NCBI GenBank assembly: GCA_964030785.1
Contig: OZ034969.1
Span: forward strand, 46,862,701-46,926,700
Source: Siderastrea siderea
Lineage: Eukaryota; Cnidaria; Anthozoa; Scleractinia; Rhizangiidae
Direction: 5' to 3'
DNA: 64,000 nucleotides
Below are positions 35,174 to 45,751 of this stretch, one piece after another; the first letter of the stretch is position 1; every line of letters starts with the position of its first letter. The notes under the pieces are model-generated. The model had not been told where the DNA came from, searched no databases, and saw only the letters and a program-made list of their open reading frames with translations. A program made the position numbers and the translations under genes.

Positions 35174-38100
35174 TTAACTCTGACACGCTGTACATTTGCA
35201 ATCTTGTGACTTGACCCATTCATCAATTATCAGCCTTGCATCGGATCTTCCAATGGCCTCCAGCTTGTTACAAAGCTCTTCCACCGTGGCTGAACAATTC
35301 GTAAGCACAGCTTCTGTTGGGTTTTTCAGTGACTGAAAATACAGTATGTACTCCATGTTGTATCCCATCTCGGCAGCAAGATCCTTATAGTCTCCTCGCA
35401 TTTGTAATTCCCTTGGAGGGTCTAGCTTGATGATCAATTCTTTCCACACCTTATAAGGTAGAACGGTAATAAAGTTTTTTCTTATGCAGTCATCTGGTAC
35501 AAGTGGTGGGTTTGTTGACCCTAGAGACCAACAAAAGAAAAAAGATGAATAAAGAAAGATGGTAAATTTTAAGCTCGGGTGAATAAAGAAGAAAAATTAT
35601 ATAATTTGTTTGTTACGTTTGATTTCCCGACGGGAATCGAACCCGGTCGTTAATCTGACCACTGAACGTCCGACCGTTGTACGGAAGGTCGGCATTGCTT
35701 CGATTCACCATCTAGGACTCACATCATTTCTTTGTACACAACAGATTCCTGAGCAAGTGTTAACAAAGTTGTCTCACAAATTGTCCGAACCCTGATCAAG
35801 GGCACCCAACAGATCGCTTCGGAAACTTTTATGATCAGAAAGCGGTCTTACAATAATCAATTCAGATATTTAATGTTGATTTAAAAATTATAACGAATAA
35901 TGTTCTCTTAAGATAATCTGTTAATTAAAAAAAGACCAAGTATTTTGACCGCAGAAGATTTAGATGAATAAGGGATATCTGAGTAGTAACACGACGTTTT
36001 GACGACTCCTGCCGTCGTCATTAATAAATGTAATTTTTTTAATGAGATGTTTTATTCCATTTCACAACAAGGCTTTACAAATTTTTACAAATATATCTTT
36101 TCACTTAAATAATTGAAATTAACAAGTTTCCGATTAAACACGTTTCGACTTCAAAATCCTTAGGTGTTCACATCGATGGAAATCTTTCTTGGGAGTGTCA
36201 TATTAACGAAATCTCTAAGAAGATTGCTTCTGGCATAAGTGCGATTAAGCGTATTAGGTATTTTCTCCCTTTTGAGATTCTACTTAACCTATATAATTCA
36301 CTGGTACAGCCACACTTTGATTACTGTAATGTAGTATGGGGAAACTGTTCTAAGAACCTATCTTCTAAATTGCAAAAATTGCAGAATCGCGCCGCTCGCG
36401 TTCTGACTTTCTCTAATTATGACTGCAGTACCAGTGCCGGAATTATTTCAAAATTTAAAGTGGTCGAAACTTGTCCATCAGCGCGCAGTTAGTAAAGCAA
36501 TAATGATGCATATATTTCGATTGACAAATAATTTAATTAGCGATATTCTGTTTTTACACACGGCCTCCTTGAAAAGCAGGTGTTTTCTTTTCATCTTTAT
36601 TATTTTAGTTTCTCTTATCTTAGTTTTCAGATTAGTTAGGAAGTTAGTCTTTTCTATACTTTAATGTAAATGTATACCTGAAGGAAATACCGTGTTTAAA
36701 TAAAGGTACCTTACCTTACCTTACCTTACCTTACCTAAATACACAAATATACAACAAATACAAAAAGCAAAAACTAGAAGGAAATAGGTTGTAGGGAAAA
36801 AAAGAATTTAGGAAAGAGAAAAAGGGGGGCAAGACGTCATGTTTGCCGTTATACACTGTATATATTGCCCTCTTTTCTTGTTTAAAGCGAGAGAGCTTGG
36901 GGTCACGTTCGTGTAGAAAAAAGTAAACAAAAAGTGCCTACAGGAAGGGGGACAAAAGGTCCATCAGTTTTTCAATTCCAATTTATTTGGGTGGCCTGCT
37001 GTTTCTATTTCAAAGTTTCTTTTGCGAATTCGCTTAAAATTGATCCAACTCACAATTTTCCCCTTTACCTTGCAACACCATACAAAGAACCTTGCTTGCA
37101 GGAGACAATAGCCAATTTGTAGCTTAATGTTCGATGTATCCGGCCCGCTGAGGCCCAGAGCCGTCGTTATTTCTAGGATGCAAGACTCTTGAACAACTTT
37201 ACATTCTTTCAGCCAAGCCACAACCTTAGACCAAAAAAGCTCTGTTTTGTCGCAATCCCAAAAGAGATGAGTGAGTGTTTCGAGTTCAACACCACAAAAA
37301 GAGCAATTACCGGAAAGCAATTAAAGGAAAGCGGGAAATGTAAATTTGTAGGGACTTTTAAGTTCTGCCGAGAGTTTGATAAGGAAATTGTCACCTCAAA
37401 CTTTCGTAAAGGCTGGTTTCCATATGGTCGCTAGCGATCTCAAGCGGTCGCGCGAAGTCGCATGGTTCCCGTTCCCAGCGACTGAGTGATCGTTACGACT
37501 AAACGATTCACTGAAACGATAGCTGCTGATCGCTAATGCCCTCTTCGCCTAATCGGAACATTGCAGTGAAACAGTTCTCTGAAGATTTAAATTCTGAAAC
37601 GTTACTGTAGAAATTTCGGTAAGCTTATTGTACTCACTTATAACTAGCTCTACTGTAAAGAGAACAGACACGATTACTCCCTGGGGCCTCTATCCTCCGC
37701 AGAGGCTCCTATTATTAAACAACAGGGGAAGAGAAAACTGGGGCACAGTGAACGGGAGGAACGCGAGGAACGCGAGGAACTCTTTTCCCTTCCCAGAGTT
37801 TCCCGCGCGCTTTATTTTCCCCTTCTACCCAGTCTCTGCGCACTTTTTCCTAAGCATGCGGTCAAGGCGTGATTGTAGGAGGCCTCTGTGGAGGAGAGGA
37901 GAGAGAGTGAAAACTGAGAACAACAGAAAACACGGAAACAACAGCTTGCGCTAACAAGAAAACAAAAGAGTTGCTAGATCTTGAATTTATCCCTCACAAA
38001 CTTCCGCAGGTGCAATTTATACTGTCCCTGGCTCTTTGATGAAGGGCACAAAGTTATTATTTAATGAAGCAGAATTAAGGTACAAAGCAAAGAACCTAAC

Positions 38101-40659
38101 AAACCTGATAAACCCGCCCCTGTTTTGTTTTCTGCTCCACTTTCCATTCTGCTCTTGTTCACTATCTCGACTTCTGCATTCCCAGTGGAATTACTAGCAA
38201 CAGCAACCACTGACTCCTTTGGCAAGTGAACTTGTAACTGCTCCATTTTTGCATTCAATGACCGAATCTCTTCTGGAGGGACATAGGAAGCTATAACAGG
38301 AACAGCTGATCAGGAAAACACCTATCTTGTAATGACTACACATTTATTTATGTATGTGTTCATTGATTGATTTATTCGTTATTTAAATTATTTTATTTAC
38401 TAAAACAACCTACCCCTAACATTTGAGGATAATTGGTTGGGTCCGGTGGTGAGTACAAGTATAGTAGGCGCGTGGGATGTGTTACAAGAAAAATGGATAA
38501 ATAATCAAATGCCATTATTTTGGTGAGGGAAGGGGGGGGGGGCGGTAGTGTAGTGGTTAGTGTGTTGGCTTCAGATCTAAAGGTCAGTGGTTTGATGCCC
38601 AGTCCCTCCCATGGTGTTGTTTCCTTTGACAAGAAACTTTACCCCACATTGTCTCTCTCCACCCAGGTGTCAAAATGGGTACCGGCGACATGTACACTGC
38701 TGGGGGTAACCCTACGATGGACTAGCATCCCGTCCAGGGGGGAGTAGCAATACTCTCAGTTGCTTCATGCTACAGAAACCGGGATAAGCTCCGGCCGTGT
38801 GGGCCTCCTTGGCTCGTATGTGACTTTACCATTATTTTGGTGGCAGATGTTTAATTTCATTTCAACATTTAAAATGGAGTTCTATAGAATCAATATTAGC
38901 TAGTGGCTTTTGTCCAGGGACATTTCTTTCAAAAATTGGATATGTCAACAACAACAACAACAACAACAACCTTATATACTTACTTTACTTATCAAGCTAG
39001 CAGAAAATAAAGAAAATAATTGCAATTTAATGAATGGGCAGGAATGCCAGGTAGCAACATTTCTGCTTCCCTTATCATCCTCTCCCTCATTCAAATCCCC
39101 AGCCATGGTTTATTCTTTCTTTTTGATGTTGATGCAAATGTTGCAATAATTGTAAGTAAGGTGATCTGACTTTCCAAATGGCAGTGGATATCACAACAAC
39201 AAATAAACATACCACTCTGTGATTTCAGGTGCTCAATGCAGTACATTTCAGCTATCTCACGCATGCCTACTGCTCTATGGAGTAATGCCTGTGCAAGCCA
39301 ATGATAGGTTGCCTGGGCTGAATTCTTCTGGGTCCACGAAACCAACATTTCATAAGAGCACTCGTACAGCTTGTCATGCGATTCTTTGATGTCATCCAGT
39401 GCAGTGTCCTCAAGCCCAAGCAGGCGACCGACCCACATCCATTCTTTTCCAAGATCATTTGCCATGGCAACCACATCACTCTCTGATACTTTCCCCCTCT
39501 TAAGTTGTCCTTGCAGGCAAATGTCTAAGCATTTAAAGCAAAAATAAAATGCTCCAATTATAAAATAAAACAGGGGATTCAGAAAATAAAGGAAACCACA
39601 ACAACACAACCCCCCTCCCCTCACTCCCTCTTCTCTGGGTACCCCACTAGTACCAGTATCATGACTTATTTTGTCACATTATCCTCCCTACAAGGAGATT
39701 CTCTCACAAATGTAACCTATCTGTAAGGATATGCAACTTTGAGGGAGATGGAGTGGTTTGTGCGGGAGTTGGGGTAATATATAAGGCTTCAGAACTGGTT
39801 CAACTTCATATAGAACGCCATCACCAACCTGCTGCAAGAACCTCCCGAAACTCAAGGTTAGCAAAAATAGACCTTCCTGGCATTAGCCCACCCTTTTCCT
39901 TAAATCAACCCCCATCCCCCCTTAGCTTGAGACCCACCCACGACAGATGGGCTCCTGCACCCAATATGACATCCCCCAGGGGGGGAGGGACTTAATAGTG
40001 ATGGGTCTTATTGAGATATCATACAATTCATAGAAAGCTGTGAAATTGCAGAACTTATTTGACGACACTAAGGGGAAGTTCACTTAGTATGGCACAACGT
40101 AGACTACGAGCAGTCTCTCTCCCCGCTCAAGGATAGTCGGGGGAAACGAACAAGCGAGCGTGCGCGAAAATCGCCTGCCGCATTGTTACGTGACGCGCGT
40201 GTCAAGCCGGAGTGTAGCCCTACACTCACGTATCGACGCGGCAGGCAATTTTCGCGCACGTCACGTAACAATTTGCGCTCGCTCGCTTGTTCGTTTCCCT
40301 CGACTATACTTGAGCGGAAAGAGAGACTGCTCGTAGTCTAGGCACAACGAGTTTTCCTCTACTGTACCTGTCTTTAAAGAGCCTTGATACCCTCCTTCAC
40401 AATACTTTTCAGCTAAATCGGTGCGTGTCAATGTCCTCCTTCTCAGGGCTTCACCCAACGCTTGATATGTTGCCTTGGATCCATTCTTTTGCTTCCAAGC
40501 TAGAAGTATTCTGTATGCCTGTTCGAAGACATTCTTCCTGTAATCCTGGCTGATTCTGTCAACTTCATTTGAAAGACAAAAAACATAACCGAGTTTTTTC
40601 CAATCAGCGCACAGATCAAAAGCAAGTTCAATCAAGCAGATTCTCGAAACTGACTCCAT
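35174..40659 (-). CDS. Triple death-domain protein, four exons
   Basis: Exons on the minus strand: 40,659-40,368, 39,524-39,213, 38,290-38,105, 35,520-35,174. All have AG/GT borders and every intron is phase 1, giving 378 residues and a TAA stop. Domain 1 (residues about 8-92): CADWKKLGYVFCLS, AYRILLAWKQKNGSKATYQA, DLAEKYC. Domain 2 (about 108-195): GKEWMWVGRLLGLED, SYEMLVSWTQKNSAQATYHW, EIAEMYC. A linker exon is Ser/Glu-rich (PPEEIRSLNAKMEQLQ). Domain 3 (about 285-365): ELIIKLDPP, DYKDLAAEMGY, KNPTEAVLTNC, VEELCNKLEAIGRSDA, closest in feel to MyD88/IRAK/UNC5 death domains. No TIR, kinase, caspase or membrane segment is seen, so it is a pure adaptor by layout. Death domains nucleate apoptotic and innate immune complexes in the cytosol. 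Introns carry a SINE, a MITE and LINE pieces. More exons could be missed. Confidence 0.8.
35610..35690 (-). mobile_element. tRNA-like SINE fragment
   Basis: On the minus strand, AGTGGTCAGATTAACGACC leads into GGGTTCGATTCCCGTCGGG, which reads as A- and B-box-like promoter pieces with a T arm. The acceptor does not pair across a complete cloverleaf, so a functional tRNA is not supported. It lies in the last intron of the death-domain gene, just upstream of its final exon. Confidence 0.5.
36150..36737 (+). mobile_element. LINE remnant: reverse-transcriptase C-terminus and 3' tail
   Basis: The translation reads KSLGVHIDGNLSWECHI, KKIASGISAIKRIRYFLPF, LYNSLVQPHFDYCNVVWGN and KLQKLQNRAARVLTF, the conserved stretch after the catalytic domain of CR1/Jockey-type ORF2. 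After a one-base frame change it continues with LFQNLKWSKLVHQRAVSKA. It ends in a (TTACC)n tail at 36,706-36,736, as many LINE 3' ends do. It is 5'-truncated, frameshifted and antisense to the host gene intron. Confidence 0.85.
36964..37320 (-). mobile_element. LINE remnant with zinc-binding RT tail (zf-RVT)
   Basis: The minus strand reads CSFCGVELETLTHLFWDCDK, then TELFWSKVVAWLKECKV, and a basic tail ending NFKRIRKRNFEIETAG. The C..C..H..C zinc-binding pattern with HLFW is typical of the domain that ends the reverse-transcriptase ORF of many plant and animal LINEs. Only the tail survives. It is a different LINE from the plus-strand fragment beside it, and both sit in the 2.6-kb intron. Confidence 0.8.
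37684..37909. mobile_element. Probable MITE (GCCTCTNTCCTCCNCAGAGGC ends)
   Basis: GCCTCTATCCTCCGCAGAGG near the left end pairs with CCTCTGTGGAGGAGAGG near 37,890. The interior is GC-rich with a short GGAACGCGAGGAAC repeat. It lies in the intron of the death-domain gene. Confidence 0.5.
38526..38828 (+). mobile_element. tRNA-derived SINE with 14-bp target duplication
   Basis: A-box TAGTGTAGTGGTTAG and B-box-like GGTTTGATGCCC are followed by a conserved body (ACAAGAAACTTTACCCCAC, GGTACCGGCGACAT, GATGGACTAGCATCCCGTCC) and a tail. CCATTATTTTGGTG occurs on both sides (38,512-38,525 and 38,829-38,842) as a perfect target duplication, so the copy is complete and fairly recent. It sits in intron 2 of the death-domain gene, antisense to it. 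Confidence 0.88.
38947..38970. repeat. (CAA)n microsatellite
   Basis: About eight CAA units in the intron of the death-domain gene. The poly-Gln reading is not a protein. Confidence 0.9.
40100..40340. mobile_element. 241-bp MITE, 9-bp target duplication
   Basis: Ends TAGACTACGAGCAGTCTCTC and complement, with long pairing arms around GAAACGAACAAGCGAGCG. It is flanked by GGCACAACG at 40,091-40,099 and 40,341-40,349. A 9-bp duplication fits Mutator-like elements. It lies in intron 1 of the death-domain gene, 19 bases from the exon 1 donor. Confidence 0.88.
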
Positions 40660-40808
40660 TGGCCTGTTAGCTTAAGGGAAAGGTTAAAGAAAGAAGTTCG
40701 AAAGATTTTCTGTCCACCGTACAGCACTTCCGGCTTTTCGGTGAATTCCTGAGCCGACTGTCAGCTCTCAGAGCGGTCAACTATAAGAGAAAGGTAGGTA
40801 CGTCATGT
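40660..40808. promoter_or_regulatory. Short bidirectional promoter
   Basis: Only 149 bp separate the start codon of the death-domain gene (minus) from the first start of TMEM199 (plus), or 170 bp to the second, better-placed Met. Both leaders and the shared promoter must fit here. No TATA box is obvious, as is usual for divergent housekeeping promoters. Confidence 0.65.
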
Positions 40809-43800
40809 ATGCCAAAAACAAGAAACAAGATGGCGGTTGATGTCGTTCTAACGAAGCGTATCCAAAATGCCATTGTAGAAGCTACAAAATGTGAACACAT
40901 TTCAGACGATCTAGCAGAACAATTATCAAAGTATACAGAAGAATGTTCGAGTGAAAAACGATCAGACTCTGTGGAGAATAAAGTCACGATCCCGTTCAAG
41001 TTAGTGAAACAACTTTGGGAATGTCTGCGAGAGAAAGAGACAGCAGGTAACCTTGTAATGTAGTGTCAGGGAAAACCCGATAAGCTTATAATGAAGTGCC
41101 AAGGGACTGGGAAAATGTTTTCTCATAACGGGTTCGTTACAAACGAAACCCGTTTTAATGCTCAAAACATTGCTGTAATGATGTATTGCTAAGACAGTTT
41201 GCACTATACTCAGAGTTTAAATAAACAGGACAATAAATAATACAATTTTATTAGAAGTAATACAATAATACAAGTATTACAAGTAATACAATAATACAAG
41301 TATTACAAGTGATACAATAATAAAAATAATTACAAGTAATACAATAATACAAGTTTATTACAAGTGATAACAATATACAAGTTTATTACAAGTAATACAA
41401 TAATACAAGTTTATTACAAGTAATACAATAATACAAGTTTATTACAAGTGATACAGTAATACTAGTTTAGTACAAGTAATACAATAATTAGTGATTACAA
41501 GTAATACAATAATACAAGTTTACAAAATAGAATTATTTACACGACTGTATCCTTAAATAAATATCAATAGTGTTACCCGTCACTAAAGGTGGAAGCACAA
41601 ACTCTCTTGGACTCTCTTAGTTTTTTTTTTTTTTTGTAATACAGTAAAAATGGCATTTTTAGGTTACGTTTTGGGCCGTTGAACTTCTTTTGGGTCCAGT
41701 TTTAGTCTAATGTACTCTACAAGCAGGGGTCTCTTCAGCCAGGGCTGAAAAAATATTCTTTGATATAGCGATATATTCGGGTCTTCATTATAAAGCATTG
41801 TCCATCAAGTCCCTCTCTCCAACTCACTTCTATCAACTTAGGTAACAAATCAAGAATAAGCTACATGGTCAATTTTCTCAGCATCCTACTGGATATTTAA
41901 TAAAATAATATTTAATAGTTATTGTTGGGTTACTGGTAATACATATTTTTAATGATTTAAAAATTGGTTACTTTTTTATATTCCAACTTTTTTAGACTTA
42001 AGTTCAAAGCTGTATTTACATGAGCTACTGACAGGAAGTGAAGTTTATGTTGAGCCTTTAAGATTACCAGAAAAGGTAAATAATGTCGAGTAAATTAAAT
42101 ATTATTACGTGAGTTTACGTAACAATCTTTAAGTTCGGTTCAAGTGAGCACTATTGAACCATGGTTACACAAAGGTGAACCATTACACAAAGCTGCTACA
42201 TTGTACTGAAGGACAGTATCAAATGTCTATTATTTTATTATCTGCAGCACTTGGTGCTGTACGTCTTTTTATTCCTTTCCATTCCATTCCATTTCATTCC
42301 ATTTCATTCCATTCCATTCTATTCTATTCTATTCTATTCTATTCTATTCTATTCTATTCTATTCTATTCTATTCTATTCTATTCTATTCTGTTCTGTTCT
42401 ATTCTATTCTATTCTATTCTATTCTGTCCTGTTCTTTTCTATTCTACCTTGTCATCAAATTGAATTTAAGACTGAATCTAATAAGCTTCTTGCATGTGAT
42501 TAAACATACTAAAATTCAGTGGTAATGCTAGCCATTCATTTGCCTGGAGCACATCTTGATAATTGTTGTGAGTCCATGTAAAATCAGGATAAAGAGCATT
42601 ATTCTTGACTGGACACTCACACATGGGCCACTGGGTGCAAGGGAATCTGTTGGTGTTGTCCTTTCTCGTTAATAGATATCTATACTGAATTACTTTTATC
42701 GTTTGGTTTGAGTTGCTTGCAAGAGTGGTCAAGCATTACCGGAAAATTTACCAGTGACATTAAATAAATGCATTTATTTTGTGTTTTACACAGAGTCCAG
42801 AGCTAATAGCTCGCCTGAAAAAGCTGAAAGCAGAACAAGACAAGGCAGAGTATGACAGGATGGTTTCAAATGTGGATAGAAAGGTTAAAATAAAGTGCAT
42901 TTTAATGATATTATTTGGTTAATAATGCATATTTACATGTAGTTTTATAAAATTTCCTTTGTTTTTGCTTGCAGTGGAATCAAAGTGATGGAATGCAACT
43001 GGGGCAGGAAGGTAAATACATGTAATCTATTCAAGAAACTTTTTATGAAAAACTGTAAACATGTACATGTCTCATATTCTTTTTTATTTAATTACCGGTA
43101 CTTATTATTTTACAAACAATATTTAGACTTGAAGACACTGTGTCAGCTATTTTTAGAATTATTTTTAAAAGCTAAAAGACATGCAGCAATCAGAGGGAAC
43201 CCAACAATAATAGTTCAGTTTTGTTTAATATTACTCTACCAGTTTTCTGAAACTTCCATTGAGAGTGTTTGGCAGCAGATGGCTAGGATTTAAATGAATT
43301 GCATCTTGAAGGCATAAGGAGTAATTAATGTTTTCAACATTCTCCCTTGTTTCTTGCAAAATTGCCAGAAACTGAGTATGCTTTGTTCTCCCTTTAAGAA
43401 AATCATTTCATTTCTTTCTCCACAGGGCGCAGAGGAGTCATATTTGACCGTAATGCTGGCTAAATTCATCGGGCAAATTGATTCAAAACAATGAACATGA
43501 CTAAACAAAGTGTCATGCTATCTTGTTATGCATCTGCTGAAATTCTCTCTGCAAGACGAAACCTACATACAGCAATTACTGTGGGCAAATCAACTTTCTG
43601 GAGACGTCATTCTTTGGGCGACCGTTGTTGGCCTTTCGTCTTGCGGATAGAATTTCACCAGATGCGTAACAAGATAGCATGACACTTTATTCAGTCATAT
43701 TCATTGTTTTGAATCAACAAGATCAATTAGCCCGATGAATTTCGGCAGCACTACAGTCAAATAAATTATGACTCCTCTGCACCCTGTGCTTTCTCTTGAT

Positions 43801-45751
43801 GTTTTAGGAGCATTTTGTGTATGAGAAAAGGTATTAATTTGGATTTCAGCACATTTTCACCCAAAAACATGGAAATCCCTGTGAAGTAGCCCCTTTATGT
43901 TTATAATTTGCATACAATGGATCGGGGGGGGGGGGATTCCTATAGTGGGCAACAAGGGAGGCTACGCCCAAAAGGGTACCTTTTTTACGCTTGCAGAAAG
44001 GGTGGGAAAATTATCATTTTAGTATATACATGTACAGTTGTAGGATGGCAAATTCTGTCTAATAATAACAATGCAAAACACATGAAAGCTTGGTGCCTTT
44101 GAGTAACTGAACCTGAATGACTGAAAGCCTGGGTAAAATGTACCAATCATGGAAAATGATTACAATGATTGAAAGGGGTGCAATTTTTTCTCTAGTTATA
44201 TGAAAGGGCTGCCATGTTTGGGTAAGGGTTTGAGCTTTGGGATGGAACACCACCTTTCGAGCACCTCATTATCACAACTACTTTTTCTTAGCCCTTAAAG
44301 GTTCAATTATGTAGTCATTTTCTTACTGAAAACTCCATTAATCTGACCATCCAGTTCATGCAATAAAATTGTTATAGTCCGTTGTTGCTTGTATTAAGTC
44401 TATTAATAGGGAACCACTGTGTTTTGTTTTTCAGTTCGTTCTGGTAGCAAACAACTGGCCACCGTAATTAATTTCCTTTTGTCAATAGCAGCAACATTTG
44501 CATTTGGGTTCATTGCATCTCAATATGCTTTTCCTTCTTTAGCTACGGTATGTAACACAGACGTGTGCATGACTACAGTCTTCCTCAATTATTTTAGCTT
44601 GATTCTCACCAATTATAGTTATTTTCAGCTTCTTCTTTCCCTCGACTAATCCTCGACTAATCGACTATCGACTAATCCTCTTTACTTTGACGTTGTTTCA
44701 GTTTTGTTTGCTCAAATACACTACTCAAAGGGTAACCCCCCCCCCCCCCCCCTGCGGTGTCTTCAATTTCTGATTACAATTCTGATCACAATGCAATATT
44801 CAAAGTCATTCCCCTGTATCGCATTACGCATCCTTACTGCGCACGATTTGTTGCGTCATTAGCGCGCGCTCACAGCGCGCGCACGTCTAGGGAGTAATAG
44901 GTTTTCCTATGAGGCTAAGCTCACCAGAGAAAAGAATAGTTATTTACTCTTAAATAAGCATGGGGACCTTTCTTTTTTTCCAAATTTTTTTGACCTACCA
45001 TTCATCCTCTTTTTGTTCAAAGAGTTACAAAAAAACATATGTTCGAAAAAAAATTATTACTAGAAACGCGTTACTCACGGAGATAAAATCACGACCTCGA
45101 GAACACGCACGTAAGGAAGATTTTAAGTCAATTTCGTCTGATGCTTCTAGCATCTGCCATAAAACTTCTAGTAAATTGTTCCTTGTTATCGATATTTTAC
45201 ATCTAGTACATTGTTTCAAGATTTGCTTTGATTATGTGCTTCCTATTCCTACGGAAAGTTACGTAAACTGATCAAATAAACGTGTTCGTTAGGCGAAATT
45301 CCAAGGAATTATGGGGTAACTTGAGACGATGATATATCGTAAACGGACATGGGGACCTATTCTTTTTATTTTATATTTCAAAACACTGCACGATAGATAA
45401 CAACTTGTGAAAGTTTGACAGAAATCGTATGTTAAATTTTATTTCGGGGAATGACCTTAAGACTTTGTAACTGGGACATTTTGTGTCTGCTGAAATAACT
45501 ATACCCAAATAAGTTTCTTTAAGACTACTTAAAAAAAGAAGTAGGATTCTATCCACGGCATCAAAGGTTAGAAACACATTGAATGGGTCAGGCTTTCACA
45601 GAAAGAAGAAAGTGGGGTAAATCGGTGACTACAGATAACATTATAATTTTCGTTTTCCTTGTTTGTATTTCAGAGAGTGATTATAGGTGTTTTGCTGGCG
45701 TTCATTGTGGCAATTGCAGAATTGTATTTCATGGCTAGAGTGGAAATTTGA
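40809..45751 (+). CDS. TMEM199: TMEM199 / Vma12-like V-ATPase assembly factor
   Basis: Six exons: 40,809-41,046, 41,996-42,075, 42,794-42,883, 42,975-43,011, 44,435-44,547, 45,674-45,751. All have AG/GT borders and consistent phases, giving 211 residues with a TGA stop; the human protein has 208. Diagnostic segments are SKLYLHELLTGSEVYVEP (residues about 84-101) and SPELIARLKKLKAEQDKAEY, the Vma12 signature. Two membrane helices follow: LATVINFLLSIAATFAFGFI and VIIGVLLAFIVAIAELYFMA. Vma12 family proteins act in the endoplasmic reticulum, assembling the Vo sector of the V-ATPase with the Vma22/CCDC115 partner; the soluble N-terminus is cytosolic. The start may be the second Met (40,830), which has a strong AAGATGG context and would leave 204 residues. 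The gene is divergent from the death-domain gene. Introns hold a minisatellite, a pentanucleotide repeat and a MITE. Confidence 0.92.
41225..41530. repeat. Minisatellite in TMEM199 intron 1
   Basis: The phrase ACAAGTAATACAATAATACA with small changes and an inserted TTATT repeats about ten times. Period varies at about 30-36 bp. Confidence 0.85.
42276..42440. repeat. (ATTCC/ATTCT)n pentanucleotide repeat
   Basis: About 30 units of ATTCT, with ATTCC units at the 5' end, in intron 2 of TMEM199. The Ser/Ile/Phe-rich open frames are artefacts. Confidence 0.95.
43433..43786. mobile_element. MITE with CAGGG ends in TMEM199 intron 4
   Basis: CAGGGCGCAGAGGAGTCATA pairs with TATGACTCCTCTGCACCCTG (one mismatch). 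Inner arms also pair (GTGTCATGCTATCTTGTTA and complement). CAGGG ends are common in hAT elements, but no flush 8-bp duplication was found. Confidence 0.8.

Noticed and set aside
40809..41063. A single-exon 84-residue protein
   Set aside because: It is exon 1 of TMEM199 reading into its intron; five further exons join in phase.
42154..42525. Ser/Ile/Phe-rich open frames
   Set aside because: Pure reading of the ATTCT/ATTCC pentanucleotide repeat inside a TMEM199 intron.
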